From Algoriphagus sp. AGSA1 (GTDB lineage: Bacteria; Bacteroidota; Bacteroidia; Cytophagales; Cyclobacteriaceae): a stretch of 64,000 nt of DNA. The DNA is taken from assembly GCF_021390545.1 (NCBI RefSeq), contig NZ_JAJUWR010000017.1, forward strand, positions 62,001-126,000, written 5' to 3'. A model generated the notes under the pieces. The model worked only from the letters and a program-made list of their open reading frames with translations, did not search any database and was not told the DNA's origin. Position 1 is the stretch's first letter. Every line of letters begins with the position of its first letter. Below, in pieces: positions 27,950-37,423 of this stretch. A program made the translations under genes and the position numbers.

Positions 27950-30193
27950 CTAATATAGAAACGCCACTTTCACTCCACCATACCAATTTCTCTCTGGAGC
28001 AGGCTGATAGTATCTTCCGCCAAAGGGATTAAGATCATTACCCAAAGAGTAAACTTCATCAGTCAGGTTGTCCACTCCTGCAAAGGCTTCCAACTCCCAC
28101 TTGCCAGCAAAGCTTCTAGCCCAGCCGAAACGCATATTCACCAGATTATAAGCATCCTGATAAACGGTATTAGCATCATTCAGCGGGATTTCATCTACGT
28201 ATTGATGGGTGAAATTCAGATAAAACCCCGGTGAAGTGCGAAGATCCAGTCGGCTCACCAAGGTATTGGGCGAAACCCCTGTGAGATCATTGCCCGAGTA
28301 ATCGTTGTCCCCTTGCTGGTAATTCTTGAATTTGAAATAATGTCCGGTAAACGCAGTCCCGATTTTAAGATCCCTGACAAACGCTGTCTGGCTTTGGACT
28401 AAAGCATAATCAATAGCTGTTTCTATGCCTTTCTGATCTGTGGAACCAGCATTTCTAAAAAGCACAACTCCCTGGGCGTTGGTATATGTGGTGATGGTCT
28501 GGTCCAGCTTGAAGTAAAATGCGGTCACATCCAGATTCAGTTTCCCTCTTCCCATTCTATAGCCCACTTCATAATTCAATCCTTTTTCCGCTTCCAAATC
28601 TAGATTCAGGCTGCCTTCATTTGTCCGTATTTCGTCGATAGTAGGAGGTGAAAAACCACTGCTGATACTTCCGTAAACTCCGGAGTAGTCATTGAATTGA
28701 TAATTGAGTGCAAAACGGGGAACTACAACAGGATCAAATCTCCTGGTCTGCAAGCCGATAGCTCCGCCCGACGCATCTATTTGCCGGCCGATCTCCAGGC
28801 TGCTGAAATTTTCACTGAGTGCGAAAGTCACCATGAAACTGTCCATCAGATCCCATTCGGCCTGCTGAAACAGAAAGCCTTGCTTGGCACCTAGTTTATC
28901 CGCAAAACGTACAGTATCCGCCGATCCGGCTCTATTCCCAAAATTCTGGGCATCTGTCAAGCTGCTTTGATACTCTCCTCCGGCAATAATTCTCAGATCT
29001 TTACCTGCAAGGTTACCATCAAAAGTAAATGCCGTCCTTCCCCCATATCCAAATCCCAGTTCTTTTTTATAATCCAAAATGAAGGGGTTTTCAAAATCAT
29101 TGGTATTGAGGTAGAGCGTTGTAGAGTTTTTGAGTCTTGGGGAAAACCTATATAAATGGCCTATTGAGGCAAAAACTGATTGCTGGGCTATGGAACTGTT
29201 TTGGGCTGCAGAACCGGGTCTGGCCAAGGCAGGATCTTCTGCCAGCTGATCGGCATTAAGGGCACCGGGGATTTGATAGTTCAGGTCAGAGATGAGCAAT
29301 TGGGTTCGGATTTCCTGCTTATCAGATACGTTGAAAAAGCCACCTAGCTGAAAAACCTGCCTTTCCATAGCCGAATGCTCCCTATAACCGTCTGACTTTT
29401 GGCTGACATAAGAAGCCTCAAATCCACCATTCCCCACTTGCTGGGAAACCCCGATTTTATAGCGTGTCATTCCAAAGTCACCTAACATAAAATCCGCCGA
29501 AACTCTACCTCCTTCCGGACTTGCCGGGCTATATAGGTTTACCGCTCCACCATTTCCTGCTCCATAGATACTTCCCGATGGCCCTTTGATCACTTCAGCA
29601 GTTCTGATGTTGGAAAGGTCCAGGAGGTTTAGGGCAGTAGTGCCATCAGGTGAAGTAAACGGCACATCGTTCCAATAAACTTTCACATTTCTAACCCCAA
29701 AAGGCGCACGAAGGGAACTGCCTCGGATTGAAATCCTATAACTCGCCGGGGCACGTTCCTCTATACGGATTCCAGGTTTTGTATTGAAGGAACTCACTAG
29801 CGAGGTCTCATTGAACCGGTTGAAATCCTGCTCGGAAATTACTGCTATGGAGGCCGATTGCTCAAGAATTCCCCGCTCGGATTCAAAGGCAGAAACAGTG
29901 ATTTCCGAAAGATTCATGAATTTTCTGGTCATGGAGACTATCTGTTCTTTTCCCGGGCTGAGCTCTTTACTCATAGGTTCATATCCTTCGACCTCAAAGC
30001 GAACCAACAATTTCCCCGAGATGGGAATAATTATTTGCCCATTCTGATTACTGCTGGCCATGAATTCTCCGTTGACGCTAGCCCGCACATTTTCCAATGG
30101 CTGGCGGCTTTCTGAATCCACGATTTTAAGAGAAACCTGGGCCTGGGCCCAGGTGGAAAACAATAGGCAGAGAAGTGTGAGAGTTTTATTCAT
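27950..30193 (-). CDS. TonB-dependent receptor (siderophore/heme-type)
   Basis: 747-residue outer-membrane transporter. Signal peptide to about residue 18 (FSTWAQAQ), CarboxypepD_reg-like domain (20-90), TonB box-like ITVSAFESERG, plug domain (about 110-225: SFNTKPGIRIEERAP, VKVYWNDVPFTSPDGT, IYGAGNGGAVNLYSP) and a barrel ending in VAFLY. The plug style is that of iron-complex receptors rather than SusC. It is divergent from the GH29 fucosidase across a 234 bp spacer. The substrate is unknown. Confidence 0.85.
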   Translation of the reverse strand: MNKTLTLLCLLFSTWAQAQVSLKIVDSESRQPLENVRASVNGEFMASSNQNGQIIIPISGKLLVRFEVEGYEPMSKELSPGKEQIVSMTRKFMNLSEITVSAFESERGILEQSASIAVISEQDFNRFNETSLVSSFNTKPGIRIEERAPASYRISIRGSSLRAPFGVRNVKVYWNDVPFTSPDGTTALNLLDLSNIRTAEVIKGPSGSIYGAGNGGAVNLYSPASPEGGRVSADFMLGDFGMTRYKIGVSQQVGNGGFEASYVSQKSDGYREHSAMERQVFQLGGFFNVSDKQEIRTQLLISDLNYQIPGALNADQLAEDPALARPGSAAQNSSIAQQSVFASIGHLYRFSPRLKNSTTLYLNTNDFENPFILDYKKELGFGYGGRTAFTFDGNLAGKDLRIIAGGEYQSSLTDAQNFGNRAGSADTVRFADKLGAKQGFLFQQAEWDLMDSFMVTFALSENFSSLEIGRQIDASGGAIGLQTRRFDPVVVPRFALNYQFNDYSGVYGSISSGFSPPTIDEIRTNEGSLNLDLEAEKGLNYEVGYRMGRGKLNLDVTAFYFKLDQTITTYTNAQGVVLFRNAGSTDQKGIETAIDYALVQSQTAFVRDLKIGTAFTGHYFKFKNYQQGDNDYSGNDLTGVSPNTLVSRLDLRTSPGFYLNFTHQYVDEIPLNDANTVYQDAYNLVNMRFGWARSFAGKWELEAFAGVDNLTDEVYSLGNDLNPFGGRYYQPAPERNWYGGVKVAFLY

Positions 30194-30427
30194 GTGGGCA
30201 AATTAATGGCTTTCATCTCAAGATCGTAATCTCTTTCCCTCAAAGTTCATTTTTGATCACCATAATCATCAGAGAAATCCCCTTTTAACAAAAAAAACGG
30301 TAAACCCTTCGAGAGCCAATTTTTCACAAGATATATTATAAACCCTAGAAGTGATTTCCCTGCCATTATCATATTCCGTTTCCGAAATTCAGGCAAAAGC
30401 CCTAATTTACTCGCTAAATCCTTTACA

Positions 30428-32470
30428 ATGAGAAAAACGCTTTGGTTTGCTTTATTGCTTCCCTTTACCTACTGCAGTGAAAAAACCGCACCACCTGCCC
30501 CGGTTTTACCTGTGCCTGAAGCTCGTCAGATAGCCTGGCAAGAACTGGAATTTTACGGTTTTGTCCACTTCAATATGAACACGTTCTCCGATAGGGAATG
30601 GGGATTTGGGGATGAAAAACCTGAGATGTTCAATCCATCAGATCTACAGCCAAGACAATGGGCACAAGTGGCTTCCGAGGCTGGTATGAAGGGGTTGATC
30701 ATTACGGCCAAGCATCACGACGGCTTTGTGCTTTGGCCTTCCGCCTATACCGAACATTCTGTCAAGAACAGTCCCTGGAAGGATGGCAAGGGCGATTTGA
30801 TTAAGGAACTGGCGGAAGCATGTAAGGAATATGGATTGAAGTTTGGCATTTATTATTCTCCTTGGGACAGAAATCACCCAGACTACGGCAAGCCAGAATA
30901 TATAACTTACATGCGTAACCAGCTGACCGAATTACTCAGCAATTACGGGGATGTTTTCGAGGTTTGGTTTGATGGGGCAAATGGCGGTGATGGATACTAT
31001 GGAGGAGCAAATGAAACCAGAAAGGTGGACAAGCTTACTTATTATGATTGGCCTAGTACATATAAACTTGTCCGAGATCTACAGCCCGGGGCGGTGATGT
31101 TCTCGGACGGAGGGCCAGATGTGAGATGGGTAGGAAATGAACATGGCTTTGCCTACGAAACCACCTGGTCCAATCTGATGCGGGATTCCGTTTACGCAGG
31201 GATGCCCGAATACCCGGAAAAATACGCTTCCGGACAGGAAAACGGTACACATTGGGTGCCTGCGGAGGCTGACGTTTCCATACGCCCAGGCTGGTATTAT
31301 CACAAGTATGAGGATCACAAAGTACGCTCATTGCCGGACTTACTTGAAATCTACTATAAAAGTATAGGAAGAAACAGCTCCCTACTTATCAATTTCCCGG
31401 TGGATACACGGGGTCTGATCCATGAAAACGATGTGGAGGCGATCATGAAATTCTCAGAAAAGATCAAGGAAGACTTTGCTGATAATTTGGCTCCACAGGC
31501 TAGGGCAACGGCAAACGACGAGAGAGGTGCTGGATATGAAGTGGAAAATGTATTGGATGGTGATTATGAAACCTATTGGACGACTAAAGACGGAGGCAAT
31601 TCCGGTGAAATCACCTTGGACTTTGGTGATGAGATCACTTTCAATAGACTGCTTTTGCAAGAATATACGCCCCTCGGTCAACGGGTGAAAAGCTTTGTTT
31701 TGGAAAAGGAAACGGATGGAAATTGGGAAAAAATCGCCGAAGCCACTACAATAGGTTATAAAAGAATACTTCGCTTTCCGGATGTGAAAACAAGTTCAGT
31801 TCGCATTAGGTTTACCGATGGCAAAAACATCCCTGTTATTTCAGAAATCGGGATTTACAATGCCCCAAAACTCCTGCTGCCTCCTATTTTCTCCAGAAAC
31901 AAAGCGGGGGAAATCACTTTGGAAAGCCCAGAAGAAGGCCTGGAAGTTTATTACACCCTAGATGGATCGAAGCCTTCCAAAGAGAGCAAAAAGTACACTT
32001 CACCCTTCCAATCTGAAAATCCCGCTGCACTTCAAGCCATTTCTCTAAATCCCGCCACTGGCAAAATAAGTGAAGCTATCACTGTGGAAGTAGATTTGGC
32101 AAAAACTAAATGGACTTCTCCACAGGGCGAAAAGCTCATAGATGAGAACCCCCAGACCTACGTAGCCAGCAAGGACAATAGTGTCACCATCAATCTGGGC
32201 GAGGAAGTTGCACTCCGGGGATTTACATACTTACCTATGCAGGCACGCTATCCAAGTGGCTTTATCACCAATTATGTTCTTGAAGTGAGTAGTGATGGGA
32301 AAAACTTCCGGCAGGTAGCGTCGGGCGAATTCTCCAACATCGTCAATAGCCCTATAGAGCAGATAATCAAATTTGACGAAGTCAAAGCCAAATTCATCCG
32401 GCTGAAAGCAAGTAAAACGGCGGATGGCAATAAGGCAACATTTGCTGAAGTGGGCGTTCTTACCAGATAG
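30428..32470 (+). CDS. Alpha-L-fucosidase, GH29, with C-terminal F5/8 C-type and chitobiase-like modules
   Basis: 680-residue lipoprotein (LLLPFTYCSEK lipobox). The GH29 barrel covers about residues 30-350: IITAKHHDGFVLWPS binds substrate and Asp182 in VWFDGANGG is the expected nucleophile. A galactose-binding (F5/8 type C) domain spans about 355-475, a chitobiase C-terminal-like domain (GLEVYYTLDGSKPS) about 490-550, and a second discoidin-like domain runs to the end. It retains alpha-fucose removal from fucan, pectin or glycoprotein glycans. Standing alone beside a TonB receptor, it is not in a classical PUL. Confidence 0.87.
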   Translation: MRKTLWFALLLPFTYCSEKTAPPAPVLPVPEARQIAWQELEFYGFVHFNMNTFSDREWGFGDEKPEMFNPSDLQPRQWAQVASEAGMKGLIITAKHHDGFVLWPSAYTEHSVKNSPWKDGKGDLIKELAEACKEYGLKFGIYYSPWDRNHPDYGKPEYITYMRNQLTELLSNYGDVFEVWFDGANGGDGYYGGANETRKVDKLTYYDWPSTYKLVRDLQPGAVMFSDGGPDVRWVGNEHGFAYETTWSNLMRDSVYAGMPEYPEKYASGQENGTHWVPAEADVSIRPGWYYHKYEDHKVRSLPDLLEIYYKSIGRNSSLLINFPVDTRGLIHENDVEAIMKFSEKIKEDFADNLAPQARATANDERGAGYEVENVLDGDYETYWTTKDGGNSGEITLDFGDEITFNRLLLQEYTPLGQRVKSFVLEKETDGNWEKIAEATTIGYKRILRFPDVKTSSVRIRFTDGKNIPVISEIGIYNAPKLLLPPIFSRNKAGEITLESPEEGLEVYYTLDGSKPSKESKKYTSPFQSENPAALQAISLNPATGKISEAITVEVDLAKTKWTSPQGEKLIDENPQTYVASKDNSVTINLGEEVALRGFTYLPMQARYPSGFITNYVLEVSSDGKNFRQVASGEFSNIVNSPIEQIIKFDEVKAKFIRLKASKTADGNKATFAEVGVLTR

Positions 32471-32787
32471 TTATTGTGGTGATGTGTGTGTGGTCCTCGC
32501 TTATATTGCCTCTAGGGTTTTACTCCTTATTAGCTTCCTGTATTGGAAAAGAAAGTGAGTAATCCTTTGAAATATAAACAGGCTTAACTGCATCTAATTA
32601 TTGTGGAGCATTTCTGCATTTAATCCAGAAATGCATTATAAAATCATCCTATAGTAGTAGACGAATTGCTCCCAGTTCATAGGGAATGTCAGGCTCTTAT
32701 TTTGATAAGTCGGTCAAAAAATGATGGCAAATAACTGGCATAATGGGTACATTGAGCGCTCTAATCAAATAACCCAACTCTAAACCT
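32471..32787. other. Non-coding gap with one hairpin
   Basis: 317 bp between the fucosidase and the subunit-3 gene. The only structure I see is a palindrome at 32608-32634 (GCATTTCTG / CAGAAATGC, 9 bp stem, 9 nt loop) with no T-run, so terminator function is uncertain. No convincing promoter box was recognised before 32788. Confidence 0.5.
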
Positions 32788-33342
32788 ATGAACAGACGAA
32801 TTGCGCTCAGGCATTTGGCGCTGATATCTGGAGGACTTGCACTCATTCCTTCCTGTGATTTCAGCACAGATGATATCCTGGAGGCCTATGAAAACCTGAA
32901 AATCACCAATACCCAAAAACAACTTTTGGGAGAAATATCAAACACCATTATCCCCGCTGGGGAGCTGAAAGGAGCTCTGGATCTGGAAGTACCGGATTTT
33001 ATTCTCGTTATGGTTAATGACTGCCTGAAAAGAGAAGATCAGGAGCTTTTCACCCAAGGATTAGCGGCATTTCCGGACTATGCCAAGAAATCAGGAGGCA
33101 GTAATTTTGATAAGCTGGATTCTAAGGAGAAAGAAGATCTTATTCAGCAAGGCCTAGCGCTTGAGGAAGAAAAAGATAAAGCCCTTTCCTTTTTTCTAAA
33201 CACCACCAAGCGGCTTACTATGCAGGGTTATATGGCTTCAGAATATATTCAGACTGAGGTAATTCCCTATTCTCTAATTCCAGGCACTTACAATGGAGCT
33301 GTGCTGATTTCTGATATTCAAAAACCTAAAATTAATGGCTAA
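32788..33342 (+). CDS. Gluconate 2-dehydrogenase subunit 3 family protein (Tat/lipoprotein)
   Basis: 184 residues. The N-terminus MNRRIALRHLALISGGLALIPSC combines a twin-arginine-like signal with a lipobox cysteine at about residue 23. The rest is a helical subunit-3 domain (LLGEISNTIIPAGELKGALDLEVPDFIL) that in characterised complexes escorts a GMC flavoprotein through the Tat system and stabilises it. It overlaps the downstream GMC gene by 8 bp, so the two form one complex. Confidence 0.85.
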   Translation: MNRRIALRHLALISGGLALIPSCDFSTDDILEAYENLKITNTQKQLLGEISNTIIPAGELKGALDLEVPDFILVMVNDCLKREDQELFTQGLAAFPDYAKKSGGSNFDKLDSKEKEDLIQQGLALEEEKDKALSFFLNTTKRLTMQGYMASEYIQTEVIPYSLIPGTYNGAVLISDIQKPKING

Positions 33343-35053
33343 TCTCAATATCCGTAGCAAACAAGAAAGAACCTACCAAGCTATAGTAATTGGTTCGGGA
33401 GCAAGTGGAGGATGGGCAGCCAAGGAATTCGGCGATCTGGGAGTGAAGACACTTGTATTAGAACGGGGCAGAAATGTAGAGCACGTCAAGGATTATCCAA
33501 CCACGAATATGCTACCCTATGAATTTAAACATAGAGGTAAGCTGCCACAAAATGTATTGGACGAAAACCCGATTGTAGCCAAGTGCTATGCTTTTGGTGA
33601 AGACTCCGAGCATTTTTTTGTAAAAGATGCAGAACAGCCATATGTGCAGGAAAAGCCCTTTGACTGGATCCGAGGCTATCAGGTAGGCGGTAAATCATTG
33701 CTCTGGGCAAGGCAGGTACAGCGTTGGTCAGATTATGATTTCGAAGGTCCAGCCCGGGATGGATTTGCAGTGGACTGGCCGATCAGATATAAGGACATTG
33801 CTCCATGGTACAGCCACGTAGAGAAATTTGCCGGGGTATCCGGGAATAAGGATGGATTGGATGTGCTTCCAGATGGAGAATTTCTCCCAGGTTATGATCT
33901 AAATATTGTGGAAAAGCATTTTGCCCAAAAGCTGAAAGAAACCTATGGCGGCGACCGCCACATGATCTCAGCCAGATGTGCACATATCAATGGCCCGCAT
34001 GAACAGTTTACAGCGCAAGGCCGGGCTTTTTGCCAAAACAGAAACTTATGCCAGCGGGGATGTCCCTTTGGAGGATACTTCAGCAGCAATGCATCTACTA
34101 TTCCATGGGCATTAAAAAGTGGAAATGTCACCCTAAGACCGGACGCAGTAGTGCATTCCATTATTTATGATGATGAAGTAGGTAAAGCCACCGGTGTAAG
34201 AGTAATCGATGCACATACCAAGGAAATGGAAGAGTTCTACGCTGATGTTATTTTTGTCAATGCCGCTGCGACCAATTCCAACGCCATCTTGATGAATTCT
34301 ACTTCTTCTCGATTCCCAAATGGACTTGGAAATGACAGCGGGGTATTGGGCAAATACTTTGCGTTCCATAATTATAGAGCCGGGGTAAGCGCTTCTTATG
34401 ATGGGTTTATGGAATACACCACTACCGGAGGAAGGCCGACAAGTGGCTATATTCCACGATTCAGAAATGTGAAAAAACAGGAAACTGATTTTCTACGAGG
34501 GTATGCTGGAGGTTTCAGTGCCTACCGGGGTGGAGGATATGTTGCAGATGCCCGAGTAGGCATGGAATTGAAAAACAACATGCTGAACCCTACCCCGCCG
34601 GATGGCCCCTGGAGGGTAGGTTCTCATATGATGGGGGAGACTATTCCTAAAGAGTCAAATTACATAGCCTTGGACAAAGATAAACTTGACCCCTATGGGC
34701 TTCCTACCATAAAATTCGATGTGTCCTATGACGACAATGATGAAAAAATGATCCTTGACTATCAGGAGCAGATTTCTGAGATGTTTGAGAAAGCCGGATT
34801 TACTGATATTTCAGTTCGTGACGACCACCGGGTTCCCGGGCTCGATATCCATGAAATGGGAGGAGTGCGTATGGGAAAAGACCCCAAAACCTCTATGCTA
34901 AATGGAAATCACCAACTTCATGCAGTCCCAAATGTCTATGTGACTGACGGAGCATGTATGACCTCCACAGCTACACAAAACCCTACCTTGACCTATATGG
35001 CCTTTGCCGCTAGAGCCGCTCACCATGCGGTAAGAGAAAGCAAAAAAGGATAG
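33335..35053 (+). CDS. GMC family oxidoreductase, catalytic subunit
   Basis: 572 residues, FAD-dependent. The dinucleotide-binding motif VIGSGASGGWAAKEF lies near residues 18-32. The GMC C-terminal part has the catalytic His in DIHEMGGVRMG and the Asn/Pro loop QNPTLTYMAFA. A cluster of cysteines (FCQNRNLCQRGCPFGG, about 228-243) could bind a 3Fe-4S centre as in FAD-dependent glucose dehydrogenases. There is no own signal, so it is probably exported with the subunit-3 partner that overlaps it. Substrates in this family include sugars oxidised at C1, C2 or C3. No cytochrome c partner follows directly. Confidence 0.87.
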   Translation: MANLNIRSKQERTYQAIVIGSGASGGWAAKEFGDLGVKTLVLERGRNVEHVKDYPTTNMLPYEFKHRGKLPQNVLDENPIVAKCYAFGEDSEHFFVKDAEQPYVQEKPFDWIRGYQVGGKSLLWARQVQRWSDYDFEGPARDGFAVDWPIRYKDIAPWYSHVEKFAGVSGNKDGLDVLPDGEFLPGYDLNIVEKHFAQKLKETYGGDRHMISARCAHINGPHEQFTAQGRAFCQNRNLCQRGCPFGGYFSSNASTIPWALKSGNVTLRPDAVVHSIIYDDEVGKATGVRVIDAHTKEMEEFYADVIFVNAAATNSNAILMNSTSSRFPNGLGNDSGVLGKYFAFHNYRAGVSASYDGFMEYTTTGGRPTSGYIPRFRNVKKQETDFLRGYAGGFSAYRGGGYVADARVGMELKNNMLNPTPPDGPWRVGSHMMGETIPKESNYIALDKDKLDPYGLPTIKFDVSYDDNDEKMILDYQEQISEMFEKAGFTDISVRDDHRVPGLDIHEMGGVRMGKDPKTSMLNGNHQLHAVPNVYVTDGACMTSTATQNPTLTYMAFAARAAHHAVRESKKG

Positions 35054-35255
35054 GTTAATATACAGCGGAGTGAGCCAAAACTCTTGAGAAAAATCTTTCC
35101 TAAGGGTTTTAATGAGCACCCTGCTTAATAAACCAGCTGATTGTCAACGTATTTTCCTATTTATTCCACAATACGTGTATTAAAATCCCGGGAAATGAAC
35201 AATTTCTGTATTAATCCGTGTTAAAAATCAGGTTAATAAACCAGCCCAACATATT

Positions 35256-36392
35256 ATGAAGATAGGTATTGTTTGCTACCCGACCTTCGGTGGTAGTGGA
35301 GTAGTAGCGACAGAACTCGGTAAAGGTCTTGCTAAAAACGGTCATGAAGTACACTTCATTACTTATAAGCAACCTACCCGATTGGACTTTTTCAGCGAAA
35401 ATCTTTTTTATCATGAAGTGGACATAAAAAGTTACCCGCTATTTGAGCATGCGCCTTATGAACTGGCTCTGGCGAGTAAAATGGTGAGTGTGGTCAAGTA
35501 TGAGCAATTGGATCTCCTCCATGTCCATTACGCCATTCCTCATGCTTCAGCGGCATATATGGCCAAACAGATCCTGAAAACTGAAGGGATCCACATACCT
35601 GTGGTGACCACTCTTCATGGAACAGACATTACCTTGGTGGGCAAAGACCCCAGCTATGAGCCTGTAGTGACTTTCAGCATCAATCAATCGGACGGTGTCA
35701 CCGCAGTCTCCCAAGACCTTAGAAAAGAAACCTTTGCCTTTTTTGATATACAGCGTGAAATCGAAGTCATTCCCAATTTCATAGATCTGGAGCGGTTTAA
35801 GCGTCAGAAAAAGGAGCATTTCAAGCTTGCCATCTGCCCAAACGGTGAGAAGCTTTTGGTGCATACTTCCAACTTCAGGAAAGTAAAGCGGGTAGAAGAT
35901 GTAATCCGTGTATTCTATGAAGTCAGAAAAGAAATCCCCGCAAAATTGCTTTTGGTGGGCGATGGGCCGGAGCGGGATAAAATGGAGAGGCTGTCTAGAG
36001 AACTGGGAACCTGTGATGATGTCCGTTTTCTGGGCAAACTGGATGCTGTGGAAGAAGTACTCTCAGTTGCGGATCTATTTTTGATGCCTTCTGAGAAAGA
36101 AAGTTTTGGATTGGCCGCATTGGAAGCGATGGCCTGCGAGGTACCTATTCTGTCCTCGGATGCGGGTGGCATCCCAGAGCTTAACATAGACGGCGTGACC
36201 GGATATGTGTGTCAGATAGGTGACATACAGCGTATGAAGGAAAAAGCACTTTATATATTGGATGAAGCCAATCTGCCGAAATTCAAAACAAATGCACTGG
36301 AAAGAGCTAAGGAGTTTGATATTTCGGAGATTTTACCACTTTATGTATCTTATTATCAAAAGACTATTGAATCTACTATGGCACAGATTTGA
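35256..36392 (+). CDS. bshA: N-acetyl-alpha-D-glucosaminyl L-malate synthase
   Basis: 378 residues, GT4 fold. First committed enzyme of bacillithiol synthesis, joining UDP-GlcNAc and L-malate. The BshA-type N-terminus IGIVCYPTFGGSGVVATELGKGL is diagnostic, as are TLHGTDITLVG, FIDLERFKR and the donor site PSEKESFGLAALEAMACEVP. Length fits the family. BshB and BshC are not in the window. The gene stands alone with a 202 bp leader that contains two TTAATAAACCAGC repeats (about 35128 and 35231). Confidence 0.9.
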   Translation: MKIGIVCYPTFGGSGVVATELGKGLAKNGHEVHFITYKQPTRLDFFSENLFYHEVDIKSYPLFEHAPYELALASKMVSVVKYEQLDLLHVHYAIPHASAAYMAKQILKTEGIHIPVVTTLHGTDITLVGKDPSYEPVVTFSINQSDGVTAVSQDLRKETFAFFDIQREIEVIPNFIDLERFKRQKKEHFKLAICPNGEKLLVHTSNFRKVKRVEDVIRVFYEVRKEIPAKLLLVGDGPERDKMERLSRELGTCDDVRFLGKLDAVEEVLSVADLFLMPSEKESFGLAALEAMACEVPILSSDAGGIPELNIDGVTGYVCQIGDIQRMKEKALYILDEANLPKFKTNALERAKEFDISEILPLYVSYYQKTIESTMAQI

Positions 36393-36445
36393 TCCTTGCC
36401 TGATTATTGTCATTAAATTCACAGAGACAAAACACAGTTTTGGAT

Positions 36446-36453
36446 TATCTTTG
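36446..36453 (+). promoter_or_regulatory. Candidate -7 promoter element
   Basis: TATCTTTG is an exact match to TAnnTTTG and lies about 250 bp before the hydroxylase gene at 36703. A short palindrome CCGG-ATCAGAG-CCGG follows at about 36464-36478. No spaced -33 TTTG is present, so evidence is partial. The rest of the 310 bp gap is the R2 leader repeat. Confidence 0.3.
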
Positions 36454-36584
36454 TAAAATAATGCCGGATCAGAGCCGGAAGATGAAATAGAGTTTTATTA
36501 AGTAGCTTAGGAATCGACACGGTTAAAAAAACATCATTAAAACTTAGGGGATAGTGATTTTTTTTAATTCTCAAAGATTCATAA

Positions 36585-36708
36585 GGCCTATAAAAGACAA
36601 ATTATAATCATATGAAATCGAGCATGTCGAAAACGGCACACACTGGGATGATTATCCCACATGCGAGATTCCATGTGGCCTTTAAAAACAAATTATAATC
36701 ACATGAAA
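36585..36708 (+). repeat. R2 leader element, copy A, with flanking direct repeat
   Basis: The core begins ATGAAATCGAGC at 36612 and runs to the start codon at 36703. A direct repeat of about 32 bp flanks it: 36585-36617 and 36677-36708 share GGCCT-TAAAA-ACAAATTATAATCA-ATGAAA with a few differences, 92 bp apart. The core contains an upstream open frame (36612-36698, 28 codons, MKSSMSKTAHTG..., ending KNKL) whose stop lies 4 nt before the real ATG. It shares its first 66 nt in gapless register with copy B at 57773. Confidence 0.75.
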
Positions 36709-37329
36709 AAGATTGGAAGATTGGATAAGCCGGACAATTTTGGCACAGCCCAAATGTTCTCCAACCCTATTCTGGAAAGAATTACGCGCACCCCTATCTG
36801 GATGCCTATCGCAATGTTTATTATTTTGGGATGCACTTCGGTATATTTTGGGATACAAAAAACTGACGTAGGTGTTGGGACTGCTATTTTGTTGTTTGTA
36901 ACGGGATATATAGGTTTCACCTTTGTGGAATACATGATGCATAAGCACTTTTTCCACATGGAGCCCAATACTCCCATCAAAGATAAACTACAATATACTG
37001 TGCATGGGGTACACCATGATTATCCTAAGGATAAAGACAGACTGGCCATGCCTCCATTTGTGAGTGCAGCCTATGCCGCTATTCTCTATTTGATCTTTAA
37101 ACTGATCATGGGAGATTTGGCCTTTTATTTCCTTCCTGGGTTTCTGTTTGGCTATGCACTGTACCTGGGAATCCACTACTTGGTGCATGCTTTACAGCCT
37201 CCTAAGAACTTCATGAAGGTTCTTTGGATCCATCATGCCATCCACCACTATAAGGATCCTGACGTAGCGTTTGGTGTCAGTACGCCACTGTGGGACTACA
37301 TACTTGGCACGGTGCCAAAAAGAGATTGA
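36703..37329 (+). CDS. Sterol desaturase / fatty acid hydroxylase family membrane protein
   Basis: 208 residues from the ATG at 36703. The frame is open to 36661, but that stretch is R2 repeat. Histidine clusters typical of di-iron hydroxylases are present: MHKHFFH, HGVHHDYP, HYLVHAL and HHAIHHYKDP, with four hydrophobic helices between them. It probably hydroxylates a fatty acyl or sphingolipid-type chain; carotenoid hydroxylation is a less likely alternative, although crtW is in the same window. A good terminator follows 8 bp downstream, so the gene is monocistronic. Confidence 0.82.
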   Translation: MKKIGRLDKPDNFGTAQMFSNPILERITRTPIWMPIAMFIILGCTSVYFGIQKTDVGVGTAILLFVTGYIGFTFVEYMMHKHFFHMEPNTPIKDKLQYTVHGVHHDYPKDKDRLAMPPFVSAAYAAILYLIFKLIMGDLAFYFLPGFLFGYALYLGIHYLVHALQPPKNFMKVLWIHHAIHHYKDPDVAFGVSTPLWDYILGTVPKRD

Positions 37330-37336
37330 TAAATTG

Positions 37337-37363
37337 ACCTCCTGGAATTCAGGAGGTTTTTTT
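37337..37363 (+). terminator. Rho-independent terminator
   Basis: Stem ACCTCCTG / CAGGAGGT with loop GAATT and a run of seven T, just after the hydroxylase stop at 37329. Confidence 0.85.
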
Positions 37364-37423
37364 CTGGTATTCAAGTCGAGAGAAGGAAGTGAATGTGGAC
37401 ATTCAAGTACAAATAATAAAGAA

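Noticed and set aside
36612..36698. Calling the R2 upstream frame a protein gene
   Set aside because: Differences between copies are mostly amino-acid changing and copy C is truncated, so a repeat element explains it better.
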